A stretch of DNA of 64,000 nt from UBA5951 sp012269555 (GTDB lineage: Bacteria; Pseudomonadota; Alphaproteobacteria; Puniceispirillales; Puniceispirillaceae). A program made the position numbers and the translations under genes. Below the pieces are notes generated by a model. The model was not told the origin of the DNA, made no database searches, and worked only from the letters and a program-made list of their open reading frames with translations. The stretch covers positions 355,122 through 419,121 of the forward strand of contig JAYQTS010000003.1 of the NCBI GenBank assembly GCA_038147755.1, written 5' to 3'. Below are positions 42,678-52,450 of the stretch, in pieces (position 1 is the stretch's first letter; each line of letters opens with the position of its first letter).

Positions 42678-43499
42678 TTATTTTAGATGACATAAACTAT
42701 GAATTGAACTTAATTGTAAAAGCAGAGTTTGCATTTCTCTTAAATTCAACATATTAGGACCATCGGAAGGAGCCTCATCAGGATTTTCATGGCTTTCAAT
42801 GAATATACCGCAAACACCCGCTGCAACAGCGGCACGCGCTAATACAGAAACAAACTCACGTTGCCCACCAGACGAACCACCAAGTCCTCCTGGTTGCTGC
42901 ACTGAATGAGTGGCATCAAAAATAACTGGATAACCTAAATCTGCCATTTGTGGTAGAGAGCGCATATCAGAGATTAGTGTGTTATACCCAAAACTTGTTC
43001 CACGTTCTGTCAAGAGGATTTTATCATTACCCGTTGAAGCAATTTTTGCAGCAACATGTTCCATATCCCAAGGCGCTAAAAATTGGCCCTTTTTTATATT
43101 AACAATTGCATTAGATTCTCCTGCAGATATAAGCAGATCTGTCTGCCTACATAAAAATGCAGGTATTTGCAAAATATCAACGACATCTGATACAATATTA
43201 CATTGCTCAGGCAAGTGAATATCTGTTAATGTTGGACAATTAAATTCTTGCTTTACACATTCTAAAATACGCAAACCCTTATCTATGCCAACTCCCCTGG
43301 CCGACTTTGCAGAGGTTCTGTTTGCTTTATCAAAAGAAGATTTGTAGATAAAATTTACACCTGCTTTTTGGGAGGCTTTTACCAGTGCTTCCGCATTATA
43401 TAGCGCATGGTCTCTATTTTCTATTTGACAAGGTCCGGCTATGAGTACGAGGGGTAAACCAGGACCTATCTTGAAAGAACCAACTGTGATTGAAAGCAT
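42678..43499 (-). CDS. kdsA: KdsA, KDO-8-phosphate synthase
   Basis: Condenses phosphoenolpyruvate and arabinose 5-phosphate into KDO 8-phosphate for lipopolysaccharide core. 273 residues: LIAGPCQIENRDHALYNAE, YKSSFDKANRTS, TDIHLPEQC, PAFLCRQTDLL, LLTERGTSFGYNTLI, FDATHSVQQPGG and GIFIESHENPDEAPSDGPN. The DAH-like barrel is complete. Sits between pyrG and eno on the same strand, 25 bases after pyrG. Its presence indicates an LPS-bearing outer membrane. Confidence 0.96.
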   Translation of the reverse strand: MLSITVGSFKIGPGLPLVLIAGPCQIENRDHALYNAEALVKASQKAGVNFIYKSSFDKANRTSAKSARGVGIDKGLRILECVKQEFNCPTLTDIHLPEQCNIVSDVVDILQIPAFLCRQTDLLISAGESNAIVNIKKGQFLAPWDMEHVAAKIASTGNDKILLTERGTSFGYNTLISDMRSLPQMADLGYPVIFDATHSVQQPGGLGGSSGGQREFVSVLARAAVAAGVCGIFIESHENPDEAPSDGPNMLNLREMQTLLLQLSSIHSLCHLK

Positions 43500-43524
43500 A
43501 TAAAACTCCGAAAACGCTAAATTA

Positions 43525-45159
43525 TTATACTAACCTTGAATGTTTTCCAGCTGCTGAAACAAATTCAGTAAATAATGGGTGCGGCTGAAATGGTTTAGAT
43601 TTTAATTCTGGATGAAATTGTACTGCGATAAAAAAAGGATGGTCTTTCCGTTCTACGATTTCTGGTAATCTGCCGTCGGGAGATAAACCAGAGATAAATA
43701 GTCCGGCATCTTCAAGGAGCTTTTGGTAGTTAATATTTACTTCATATCGATGACGGTGACGTTCTGATATATCACTAGTATTATATATTTGATAAGCAAG
43801 GCTTTCCTTAGTGATGTGGCATTTATAAGCGCCGAGCCGCATAGTTCCACCTAAATCATCAAAATCCGTGCGTTGTTCAATAGAGTTACCGGTCACCCAT
43901 TCTGTCATTAAACCAACAAGCAAATCACCACCGCTTTCAAATTCACTAGAATTAGCATTTGGCAGATTACCAAGCGCACGTGCCGACTCTAGAACTGCCA
44001 TTTGCATGCCAAAGCAAATTCCAAAAAATGGTATATGTCTTTGCCGAGCAAAACGAATAGCATTTATTTTCCCCTCAGAACCTCTTTTTCCAAACCCACC
44101 AGGAACAAGAACTCCAGATATATTACTTAAATAATGGGAGAGAATATCGTCATTTTCTGTCTCAAACACTTCTGAGTCTATCCATTCAACTTCAACTTTT
44201 AATTTATTTGCAATTCCCCCATGGGTTATTGCCTCCCCTAGAGATTTATAGCTATCCTGTAAAGATGTATATTTACCGACGATGGCTATAGTAATTTTAC
44301 CCTCTGGATTTTCAAAATCATGGGCAATTGACTGCCATCTTTTTAGATCTGGTTTTTGTTCATCAAGATTAAAATGACGACAGATTTGGGTATCAAATCC
44401 TTGTGAATGGTAGGCTAATGGAACTTGGTAAATACTTTTTGCATCTTCTGCAATTATCACATCATCAGCAGCAACATTGCAAAACTGCCCAATTTTGTTT
44501 TTTTGTTCTACGGGTACTGGTCGCTCTGTTCTGCACAAAAGTATATCTGGTTGCAACCCTACTGATTGAAGCTCTTTAACTGAGTGCTGAGTTGGCTTGG
44601 TTTTAAGTTCACCTGCAGCATGAATAAAGGGAAGCAGAGTAACATGAACTATGCAAGAACCATTGCTACCTAAATCATTTCTTAATTGTCTTATAGCCTC
44701 AAGAAATGGGAGGGACTCTATATCTCCAACAGTTCCGCCTATCTCGCACAAAACGAAATCTTCATCTGTGATATCATTTCTAATAAATTCTTTAATAGCA
44801 TCTGTTACATGGGGTATGACTTGTATTGTTGCTCCTAAATAATCCCCCCTTCTCTCACGAGCCAATACATCTGAATATATTCTCCCAGTAGTAACATTGT
44901 CTGTTTTCTTCGTAGTAACTCCGGTGAACCTCTCATAATGGCCTAGATCAAGGTCTGTCTCTGCACCATCATCAGTTACAAAAACCTCTCCATGCTGAGT
45001 TGGAGACATTGTCCCTGGGTCTACGTTTAAATAGGGGTCTAGCTTTCGCAATCGCACCTTATACCCTCTTGATTGCAATAATGAGCCCAGAACCGCTGAA
45101 GCAAGTCCTTTACCAAGAGAAGAGACAACTCCACCAGTTATAAAAATAAAACGGGTCAT
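43525..45159 (-). CDS. pyrG: PyrG, CTP synthase
   Basis: Aminates UTP to CTP using glutamine. 544 residues, full length. Synthase domain: FIFITGGVVSSLGKGLASAV, KLDPYLNVDPGTMSPTQHGE, DDGAETDLDLGHYERF, CEIGGTVGDIESLPF. Glutaminase domain: LVPGGFGKRGSEGKI, the nucleophile in FFGICFGMQMAVLESAR, and AVQFHPELKSKPF for the His-Glu pair. The frame is clean. Confidence 0.97.
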   Translation of the reverse strand: MTRFIFITGGVVSSLGKGLASAVLGSLLQSRGYKVRLRKLDPYLNVDPGTMSPTQHGEVFVTDDGAETDLDLGHYERFTGVTTKKTDNVTTGRIYSDVLARERRGDYLGATIQVIPHVTDAIKEFIRNDITDEDFVLCEIGGTVGDIESLPFLEAIRQLRNDLGSNGSCIVHVTLLPFIHAAGELKTKPTQHSVKELQSVGLQPDILLCRTERPVPVEQKNKIGQFCNVAADDVIIAEDAKSIYQVPLAYHSQGFDTQICRHFNLDEQKPDLKRWQSIAHDFENPEGKITIAIVGKYTSLQDSYKSLGEAITHGGIANKLKVEVEWIDSEVFETENDDILSHYLSNISGVLVPGGFGKRGSEGKINAIRFARQRHIPFFGICFGMQMAVLESARALGNLPNANSSEFESGGDLLVGLMTEWVTGNSIEQRTDFDDLGGTMRLGAYKCHITKESLAYQIYNTSDISERHRHRYEVNINYQKLLEDAGLFISGLSPDGRLPEIVERKDHPFFIAVQFHPELKSKPFQPHPLFTEFVSAAGKHSRLV

Positions 45160-45214
45160 TGGCGCCCCCTTAATCTTTGATTAATGCGCATAAGACTCGA
45201 GAATTTATCCATTA

Positions 45215-45523
45215 TTATTGCTCAGTTGGGACTGTAGGCGTTTCCGGAATGACAGGTGCCGATTGAATAACCTCATCAACAATAGATGTAGACTGACGAC
45301 CATTACCTGCAAGAATAGCTAAACCTATCGAAGTAAGAAAGAAAGCTGCTGCAAGAAATGTTGTGATTCTTGTCAACAAGTTGGCAGTTCCTCTAGCTGT
45401 CATAAAGCCGCCACCACCGCCGCCGCCAATACCCAGAGCACCACCCTCGCTTCTTTGCAATAACACAACACCCACTAATGCAACAGCAATCATGATATGG
45501 ATAGTCAATAAAATGGTTGTCAT
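45215..45523 (-). CDS. secG: SecG, protein-export membrane subunit
   Basis: Small subunit of the SecYEG translocon. 102 residues: helix 1 (ILLTIHIMIAVALVGVVLLQ), the QRSEGGALGIGGGGGGGFM loop, ANLLTRITTFLAAAFFLTSIGLAIL as helix 2, and a Pro/Val-rich cytoplasmic tail. The Gly-rich loop is longer than in E. coli but usual for alphaproteobacteria. It lies between tpiA and pyrG, the standard order. Confidence 0.95.
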   Translation of the reverse strand: MTTILLTIHIMIAVALVGVVLLQRSEGGALGIGGGGGGGFMTARGTANLLTRITTFLAAAFFLTSIGLAILAGNGRQSTSIVDEVIQSAPVIPETPTVPTEQ

Positions 45524-45625
45524 TTTTTCACCGATTTAAGATAAAATAAAATATTCTTATCTTTTAAAACATCGTATTGCAAAAGGCAAAGCTAAAAATT
45601 AGTTATGCAAAAACATACATTTTTT

Positions 45626-46357
45626 CTACATACAAATTTGTTTAAATTTTTCCGCAGATAGAGAGGCACCTCCCACCAAAACACCATCAACTGTTATCAA
45701 TGATTTGATTTGACGCGCATTTTCTGGATTAACGGAACCACCATAAAGAACTTGTACTTTTGATTTTAAGCTTGTCTTTTCAAATAAAAATGATTTTATA
45801 AATTGATGAATTTCATCAATTTCTTCTAACTTTGGAATAAGACCAGTACCAATTGCCCAAATGGGTTCGTAGGCAATAATATACTCAAGATTATTTAAGT
45901 CTGACCCACAAATAATAGAAAGCTGTTCTGCAAGAATATCCTTTGTTTTATTGTTTGCATGTTGGTCATGCGTCTCTCCAATACATAATATCACTTTTAG
46001 ACCAGCTAATTTTGCTAAGAGCATTTTCTTATGAAGTAAATCGTTATTTTCACTGTGATACTGCCTTCTCTCAGAATGACCTAATATAACCCACTGCGAT
46101 CCCACATCAGATAACATATCAGCACTAATCTCACCTGTGAAAGCTCCATTCCCTTGCGAACTGCAATCTTGAGCACCAATCTCTATAGATGTATTATGAC
46201 AAATAAGCTTCGCTTGGCTCAAATAAACAGAAGGAGGACATACAATGATCTTAGAATTATCAGCAAGATAGGGAATAATGTCCTGTTTTATCTCTGCAAG
46301 TATGTAATTGAGAAAATTAATATTACCATTCATCTTCCAATTCGCTGCAAAAATCAT
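45626..46357 (-). CDS. tpiA: TpiA, triosephosphate isomerase
   Basis: Interconverts glyceraldehyde 3-phosphate and dihydroxyacetone phosphate. 243 residues: AANWKMNGN (substrate Lys), GAQDCSSQGNGAFTGEISADML, VILGHSERRQYH (catalytic His), IIAYEPIWAIGTG (catalytic Glu), VLYGGSVNPEN and VDGVLVGGASL. Divergent from ppiD across 216 AT-rich bases. Confidence 0.97.
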   Translation of the reverse strand: MIFAANWKMNGNINFLNYILAEIKQDIIPYLADNSKIIVCPPSVYLSQAKLICHNTSIEIGAQDCSSQGNGAFTGEISADMLSDVGSQWVILGHSERRQYHSENNDLLHKKMLLAKLAGLKVILCIGETHDQHANNKTKDILAEQLSIICGSDLNNLEYIIAYEPIWAIGTGLIPKLEEIDEIHQFIKSFLFEKTSLKSKVQVLYGGSVNPENARQIKSLITVDGVLVGGASLSAEKFKQICM

Positions 46358-46496
46358 TCTTCTCTCCTGACTTGAGTAATGTTTTTTAAAAACCGAATAG
46401 ATGTTTAAAGAGCATATACTAAAAATTTTAAAATAGAAATACTAGTATCTATAATAGCTTTTTGTAAAAAAAATTATCTACTTTTTATTTGTAGCT

Positions 46497-46525
46497 TTGA
46501 CCTTCGGTTAAAGCCCTGCTAGAAA
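46497..46525 (+). promoter_or_regulatory. Candidate sigma70 promoter for ppiD-trpE
   Basis: TTGACC (46497-46502) and TAGAAA (46520-46525) are separated by 17 bases, about 50 bases before ppiD, and an AAGGAGT ribosome site follows at the gene start. It is the best -35/-10 pair in the tpiA-ppiD divergent gap, matching five and four of six consensus positions. I did not find an equally good one for tpiA. Confidence 0.4.
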
Positions 46526-46573
46526 CGGAATTAGTGTATATTTCTCTAATAAATATAAGGAGTCTCAAACATA

Positions 46574-48443
46574 ATGTTACAATCATTAAGAACAGGCTCT
46601 AAATCGCCACTTATGAAAGTCTTTTTAGTATTCCTCGCTGGTGGTTTTGCTATTTGGGGAATAGGTGATGTTTCAACAGGTTTTTTGGCCCTGGTGATAA
46701 AGCTATCAAAGCTGGCTCTAAATCCCTATCAGCCCTTGAAGTCGCTCAAGAGTTTGATTTTATTAGAAGAGCTCAATATAACAGTATTTCTACGGGAGAT
46801 GCATTACAATTTGGTTTGTTAAATAATGTAATGTCAACTATGGCAAGAACTTTACTATTTGAGGCTGAAGCCTCAAGATTAAACGTAGTGTCAACGCGCT
46901 CCATGCAAAAATCTGCCCTGTTAAGGCAAGGTGCCTTTCAAGATGAAACAGGAACATTTTCTCAGGGTCGTTTTGTCAGTGCTCTGTCTCAGGCAGGTTT
47001 ATCTGAAGATGACTACCTAACACAACTAGACAAATCTATCATTTCACAACAAATTTCAGACAGTATTTCTTTAGGAGCTAAATTTCCAAATAGCAATATC
47101 AGAGGAGCTTGCTAAATATGAATTGGAAAGACGAATAGCAAAAATTATTAGCTTTGATATTAAACCTGATGAGCAACCAATCCCTAATGTCAACGAGCTT
47201 CGTGATTGGTTCAAGAAAAACATTGAAAATTATGATGCGCCAGCTTTAAGGGATATAAAACTTCTTCTCATCTCTCCAGACGATCTTAAAAGCGAGGTAG
47301 AGTTGTCGCTCGCTGAAATGAAGGAGGCATTTGAGCAACGCAGCGATGAGTTTAAAACTCCGGAGAAACGCGTAGTAAGACAAATGGTATTTGAAACTGC
47401 TGAACAGGCTCTTGCTGCAAGAAACGCAATCGATTCTGGCACTAAATTTGAAGAAGTTGCAGAGACGCTTCTTGGGTTGACCAATGAGGATATTTTTTTT
47501 AGGCGAGCTTACTTATAATGACCTAGATGTTTCAATGGCTGACAGCATTTTCAATGCTGAGGCAGGCGCATTGGTTGGCCCAATAGAATCTTTATTTGGT
47601 TATAATCTAGCAATTGTCGACGTTATTATACTTGGCAGCAATGACTCATTTGATGATGTAAAAGAGCAAATTAATGCGACATTAGGAATGGAAAAGGCCA
47701 TTGACCTTGTATATGAAAAAATAAATTTAATCGAAGATGCACTTGGGACAGGTTCAACACTGGAAGAAGTTGCTCTTCAAAATGGCCTTACCACCCAAAC
47801 CATCAATAATTTAGACAAACAAGGCAACAATATTGATGGAGAGGCTTTCGTTGGCCCAGAGAGCGATATCGTATCAATGAAAGATTTTCTAGAAACCAGT
47901 TGGTCTACCGATATTGAAGAAGTTAGTACATTAATAGACGCTGGAAATGACACCTTTTTCGTTCTAAAACCTATTAAGGAGGCTGAACCAAGGAAACGTT
48001 CTTTTGAGGAAGTAGAAGAACTTGTAACATCAGATTTCTTGCTTGAAATTGCGATTGCATCAGCAAAGCTAAAAGCACAAAATCATATGCGTATCGGGCC
48101 GTCAATTTTTGAAGATATTAATCCCACTTCACCATTTCGACGTTCAGGTGTCGGGTTGGACAATTCCGATGCACGTTTAATTGCTCAAACAGCTTTTGAA
48201 CAACCCATAGATGCCGCTAAAATAGTTGAAACTGGAAAACAAGTATTAATTATAAAAACAGCCGAAATAGTTCCAGCTAGTGAAACAGAAGTAACAGACA
48301 CAGCTGCTTTTTACTTATCTCAACTAAATCTTGCAGCATCGAAAAACATTTCTGATGCTTTGTCTGTCAGTTTGTCAGAACGTCATAAATTAGAACTTTA
48401 CCCCGGCATGGTGCAACAACTCTTAGTAGGGCAAAATAACTAA
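46574..48443 (+). CDS. ppiD: PpiD/SurA-type periplasmic peptidyl-prolyl isomerase (frameshifted)
   Basis: Membrane-anchored folding factor with an N-terminal signal anchor (SPLMKVFLVFLAGGFAIWGIGD), a SurA-like chaperone region (LEVAQEFDFIRRAQYNSISTG), a parvulin-like middle domain (PEKRVVRQMVFETAEQALAARNAIDSG) and a C-terminal helical part. Shifts near 46685, 47095 and 47495 break it; joining gives about 622 residues, normal for PpiD. A position just upstream of trpE and divergent from tpiA is common in alphaproteobacteria. It probably assists outer-membrane or secreted protein folding. Confidence 0.88.
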
Positions 48444-48474
48444 CAAGAAATAGTTTTCTTAGATAAGGAAATTA

Positions 48475-49999
48475 GTGTGCGAGATGAATAATCATAATTC
48501 TCATCAAACGTTTGAGCCATTCTTAGCAAACTATACCCAAGGCAAGAATCAAATATGTTATCGTGTGATGCTAGCTGATACACAAACAGCCGTTGCAGCC
48601 ATGCTGAAACTTTCAAAGGAAGGTTCCTATTCCTGTCTTCTTGAATCTGTAGAGGGAGGTAAAGTTAGAGGACGTTTTTCAGTTATTGCTATAGAACCAG
48701 ATTTAATCTGGCGCTGTAAAAATAATTTGGTAGAGATTAACAGAAATCCCAGTGAAGACCCAGATGATTTTTTATCTAAAAACTCCCAAGACCCACTCGA
48801 TGATTTGCGTTCAATTCTCAGTGAAAGTAAAATGGAAAATACGCTTCCTCTTGCACCAATGGCGGCGGGATTATTTGGCTATTTTGGATATGAGATGATA
48901 CGCCATGCGGAGAAAATCCCAACTAATAATCCCGATGAATTATCTCACTATGATAGTATATTTATAAGACCATCTATTGTTGCGATTTTTGATCGGCTAG
49001 AAGACACAATAACACTAGTCTACGCAAATCAGATATGACGAAAGTAAGCCAGCTGAAGTTGCCTGGGAAAATGCGCAAAAGCGCATTAAATCCGCTGAAG
49101 CTAAATTAAATTCAGTTCTTGATATAGAAAAGCAACAAAAAATATCAGAAAAAGAATTAATTATATCAGCTAATTTGTCAGCAAATCAATATAAAAGTAT
49201 GGTTAAAACTGCAAAAGAATATATCAAAAATGGTGACATTTTTCAGGTGGTTTTGTCCCAAAGATTCTCTATACCATTTTCGCTTTCACCAATGGCTCTT
49301 TACAGGAGTCTTCGAAGATTAAACCCCTCACCTTTTCTCTATTGTTTTCATTTAAAAAATTTAGGTATCGTGGGTTCAAGCCCAGAAATTTTGGTTAGAC
49401 TTCGTAATGGAGAGGTTACAATAAGACCCATCGCTGGCACCAGAAAACGAGGAGAAACAGCTATAGAGGACCAAGAAAATGCAGCTGATCTTTTAGGGGA
49501 TATAAAAGAAAGAGCAGAACATTTGATGCTTTTGGACCTAGGCCGAAATGACGTCGGTAGAGTAAGCGCTTCAGGTACAGTTCAGGTAGTATCAAATTTT
49601 GAAGTCGAGTATTACTCCCACGTCATGCATATGGCCTCCGAAGTCAGAGGCAAAATTCGTCCAGAGTTTGATGCCATCGACGCATTAATGGCTGGTTTTC
49701 CTGCAGGCACAGTATCAGGCGCGCCCAAAATCCGAGCCATGGAAATTATTGAAGAACTAGAACCTGACAAGCGAGGCATTTATGCTGGTGCCATTGGTTA
49801 TATTGGAGCAGGAGGAGAAATGGACACTTGTATTGCTCTTCGCACTGCAATTATTGAAGATAACAAGATCCATATCCAAGCTGGGGCCGGTATTGTGTAT
49901 GATAGTGACCCAAAATCAGAGTTTGAGGAGTGTCAAAATAAAGCACGCGCCCTTTTTCGCGCTGCGGAAGACGCTGTAAAGCTTAGCAAAGAAAATTAA
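48475..49999 (+). CDS. trpE: TrpE, anthranilate synthase component I (one frameshift)
   Basis: Converts chorismate to anthranilate with a TrpG amidotransferase. The GTG start has AAGGA six bases upstream; an ATG three codons later is worse placed. The feedback-site segment is SCLLESVEGGKVRGRFS; catalytic-domain motifs are IFQVVLSQRF, GSSPEILVR, RPIAGTRKRG, LMLLDLGRNDVGRVS, GFPAGTVSGAPKIRAMEII and GGEMDTCIALRTAI. A shift near 49030 is repaired as NQIRYDESKPAEVAWENAQKRI, giving about 508 residues. trpG, trpD and trpC, often next in relatives, are not here; a LysE-family gene follows instead with overlapping TAATG. Confidence 0.95.
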
Positions 50000-50598
50000 T
50001 GACTCTTGCCTCACTTATAAGTTTTTCTATATTTGCACTAACAGCTGCAGTGACCCCAGGTCCAAATAATATAATGCTTGCTGCATCTGGAGCGAATTAT
50101 GGATTTCGTCGAACTCTGCCACATATTATTGGTATTTGCGTTGGGTTTGGTTTTTTAGTCATAGCTGGTGGTCTTGGTCTTGGAACCTTTCTACAAAATT
50201 TTCCTCAATTCTTCTCTTTTGTAAAATTATTTGCTTTATTTTTTCTATTATATCTAGCTTGGAGAATTGGAACAGCATCCTCTCCAGAAATTTCAAAAGA
50301 TAGCAAACCAATTCGATTTCATACCGCAGCCTTTTTTCAATGGATAAACCCGAAAGGCCTGACGGTTGTTATTAGCTCGATAGCTGCATACACAGAAACT
50401 GCTACCAGTATCTGGCAAGCACTACCATTGATGGTATTAATTTTTGTTCTAGTTACAGCAATAGGAACATGTCTGTGGGCATTACTTGGAACCTTAATAT
50501 CTGAATTTTTAGCAAATAAAAAACATAGAGTAGCGTTTAATATAACGATGGCCTTTTTGTTGCTTGTGTCAATGCTACCTGCAATCTTATCACTATAA
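49999..50598 (+). CDS. LysE/RhtB-family amino acid exporter
   Basis: 199-residue inner-membrane protein with about six helices. The N-terminal ALTAAVTPGPNNIMLAASGANYGFRRTLPHIIGICVG carries the family PGPN motif; AFFQWINPKGLTVVISSIAAY is the usual second signature (QW-NPK). Family members export lysine, threonine, homoserine lactones or other amino compounds, and the substrate cannot be read here. It overlaps the trpE stop by one base, suggesting coupling. Confidence 0.88.
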   Translation: MTLASLISFSIFALTAAVTPGPNNIMLAASGANYGFRRTLPHIIGICVGFGFLVIAGGLGLGTFLQNFPQFFSFVKLFALFFLLYLAWRIGTASSPEISKDSKPIRFHTAAFFQWINPKGLTVVISSIAAYTETATSIWQALPLMVLIFVLVTAIGTCLWALLGTLISEFLANKKHRVAFNITMAFLLLVSMLPAILSL

Positions 50599-50693
50599 AA
50601 CAACGAATATGCTTGTCACAAATAACTAACGGGCATGCTAAAAATGTTTTCGCTAATTTTAAATATTAACTACTACTATATACCTGTGAAAAA

Positions 50694-50770
<77 letters not shown>

Positions 50771-50826
50771 ACAGCATGTGTTATATATATAACATTAGAT
50801 AATTCCAAGTATAATTATCATTAATT

Positions 50827-51300
50827 CTACAAATTTTTAACCCTTAAGATCGCTCCAGGTGAGATATTCCGTAATCGTGATTGACCTGCTTTAATTTCCA
50901 AAACAAATTTTGCAGGAAATTTAGAGGAGATTAGACTGGTTGAACCTTTCTGTGCACTTTCCTCTATATGCACAACCTGATACTCAGAATTTATGAATAA
51001 AATATCAAGATTGATAAGAGTATTTTTCATCCAAAATTGCCGTAGTGAGTCTGTATCCCAGATGAATAACATTCCCTCATTATCATCTAACTCTTCTCTA
51101 AACATTAACCCTATGCTTTTTTCTTCCTCTGAACGAGCATATTCAACATTGAGATGTTCTGAATGTCCATCAACAGTAATAATTGTAATTTGGTTTTTAT
51201 TAAGACTAGAGGCAAAGGAAGTGAAACTACCGTAATAAATGAATATTCCTAAAAAAATTAAAAAAAATTTGAACTTTAATTTCCTATTTTGATTTTTCAA
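50827..51300 (-). CDS. DUF192 family exported protein
   Basis: 157 residues with an N-terminal hydrophobic segment (FKFFLIFLGIFIYYGSFTSFASS) that acts as signal peptide or anchor. The DUF192 core follows: NVEYARSEEEKSIGLMFREEL, EGMLFIWDTDSLRQFWMKNTLINLDILFI and the end AGQSRLRNISPGAILRV. Function unknown; the family is widespread as small secreted or periplasmic proteins. It is last in the minus-strand run that includes the amidohydrolase and Mrp genes, 54 bases beyond the amidohydrolase stop. Confidence 0.88.
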   Translation of the reverse strand: MKNQNRKLKFKFFLIFLGIFIYYGSFTSFASSLNKNQITIITVDGHSEHLNVEYARSEEEKSIGLMFREELDDNEGMLFIWDTDSLRQFWMKNTLINLDILFINSEYQVVHIEESAQKGSTSLISSKFPAKFVLEIKAGQSRLRNISPGAILRVKNL

Positions 51301-51354
51301 ACATTACCTCTTCTTTTAATTTTCAAAAATAGCTTTTATATTCTTGCATATTGG

Positions 51355-52401
51355 TTATCCGTCATAAAGTCTAGAAATCCATCTATCAGGAATATTTTTT
51401 CCTAATCTATGAGGAAAACTTAAACTCTGAAGTATGGCACGTGACTCAGCAACACATTTAGTTTTGTAAGGACTCTTACCTATCATCAAACCCCAAACAC
51501 CAGCCCAGGCGCGTGCCGTTGTAAAAGGATTGTAGCCGCCGCCGCCAAGAACAAGTATAGGAATATTAAGCTGAAGAAATGCTGAAACCGTCTTCCAATA
51601 ACCTTGATTAGAATAACATAATCCAGATTGGGGGTCTTCTTCAAGACCATCAGACCCTGCTTGCAACACAATAAAATCAGGATTAAATGCTAATAAAAGA
51701 GGAAGGACTTGATTGGTTATTACTTCTTTTAAGTCCTTATCATTTGAACCTCTTGGCAGAGGATAATTACGGGCATTTCCGCCACCGACATCATCTTTTT
51801 TACCTGTTCGAGGCCATCTATCTGCCTCGTGCACAGAAAACAAAATAATTCTCTCTAAGTGACTAAAATTATTTTGAACACCGTCCGGATGATGTGCATC
51901 TATATCAACATATGCTATTTTCTTTGACGTATTTTGATACAAGGTTGTCAGCGCAATTGCAGGGTCATTTACAAAACAAAACCCATTTGCTGAATCAGGG
52001 AATCCATGATGTGTGCCCCCTGAGGGATTAAATACTCTGGTGTGCTTTCCAGATATTAAATAATATGCACCTTGCAAACTTGCCTTCGCAGCAGTAGCTG
52101 GTCTTCTGTAAATCTCTTGGTAAATAGGATTTGAATGGTTACCAATATTATGCCTTTTTGAACGTATTTCGTCTAACACCTGTGTTTTCTCGGCGTCGAT
52201 AAGCGCCTGAATATATTCAGGCGTATGAAAGCACTCTAGCTCTTTTGCTGTTGCTGGTGGTACCATTTCAAATTGACTATCACTTAACCATCCTTGAGCT
52301 CTACAAATATCAATTACGGGCCAAACCCTAGGTATGTTAAGTGGATGTCCAGGCCCATAACCCGAACCTCTAAATATGTCACTTCCAAGGAAAATTGCCA
52401 C
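51355..52401 (-). CDS. Histone deacetylase-like amidohydrolase (class II HDAC/acetylpolyamine amidohydrolase family)
   Basis: Zinc hydrolase of 348 residues. Catalytic elements are visible: GGTHHGF (paired His), AYVDIDAHHPDGVQN (zinc-binding Asp and His), LQAGSDGLEEDPQSGL (zinc-binding Asp) and LGGGGYNPFTTARAWA (transition-state Tyr). Bacterial members deacetylate polyamines, acetoin-related compounds or protein lysines; no acs gene is adjacent to suggest AcuC. It begins 49 bases after the last Mrp gene on the same strand and could be co-transcribed, a link I cannot explain. Confidence 0.88.
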   Translation of the reverse strand: MAIFLGSDIFRGSGYGPGHPLNIPRVWPVIDICRAQGWLSDSQFEMVPPATAKELECFHTPEYIQALIDAEKTQVLDEIRSKRHNIGNHSNPIYQEIYRRPATAAKASLQGAYYLISGKHTRVFNPSGGTHHGFPDSANGFCFVNDPAIALTTLYQNTSKKIAYVDIDAHHPDGVQNNFSHLERIILFSVHEADRWPRTGKKDDVGGGNARNYPLPRGSNDKDLKEVITNQVLPLLLAFNPDFIVLQAGSDGLEEDPQSGLCYSNQGYWKTVSAFLQLNIPILVLGGGGYNPFTTARAWAGVWGLMIGKSPYKTKCVAESRAILQSLSFPHRLGKNIPDRWISRLYDG

Positions 52402-52450
52402 CTAAAAAACCTGCTATAAAAGAAATTTCATTTTCTAAGATATATAAACA

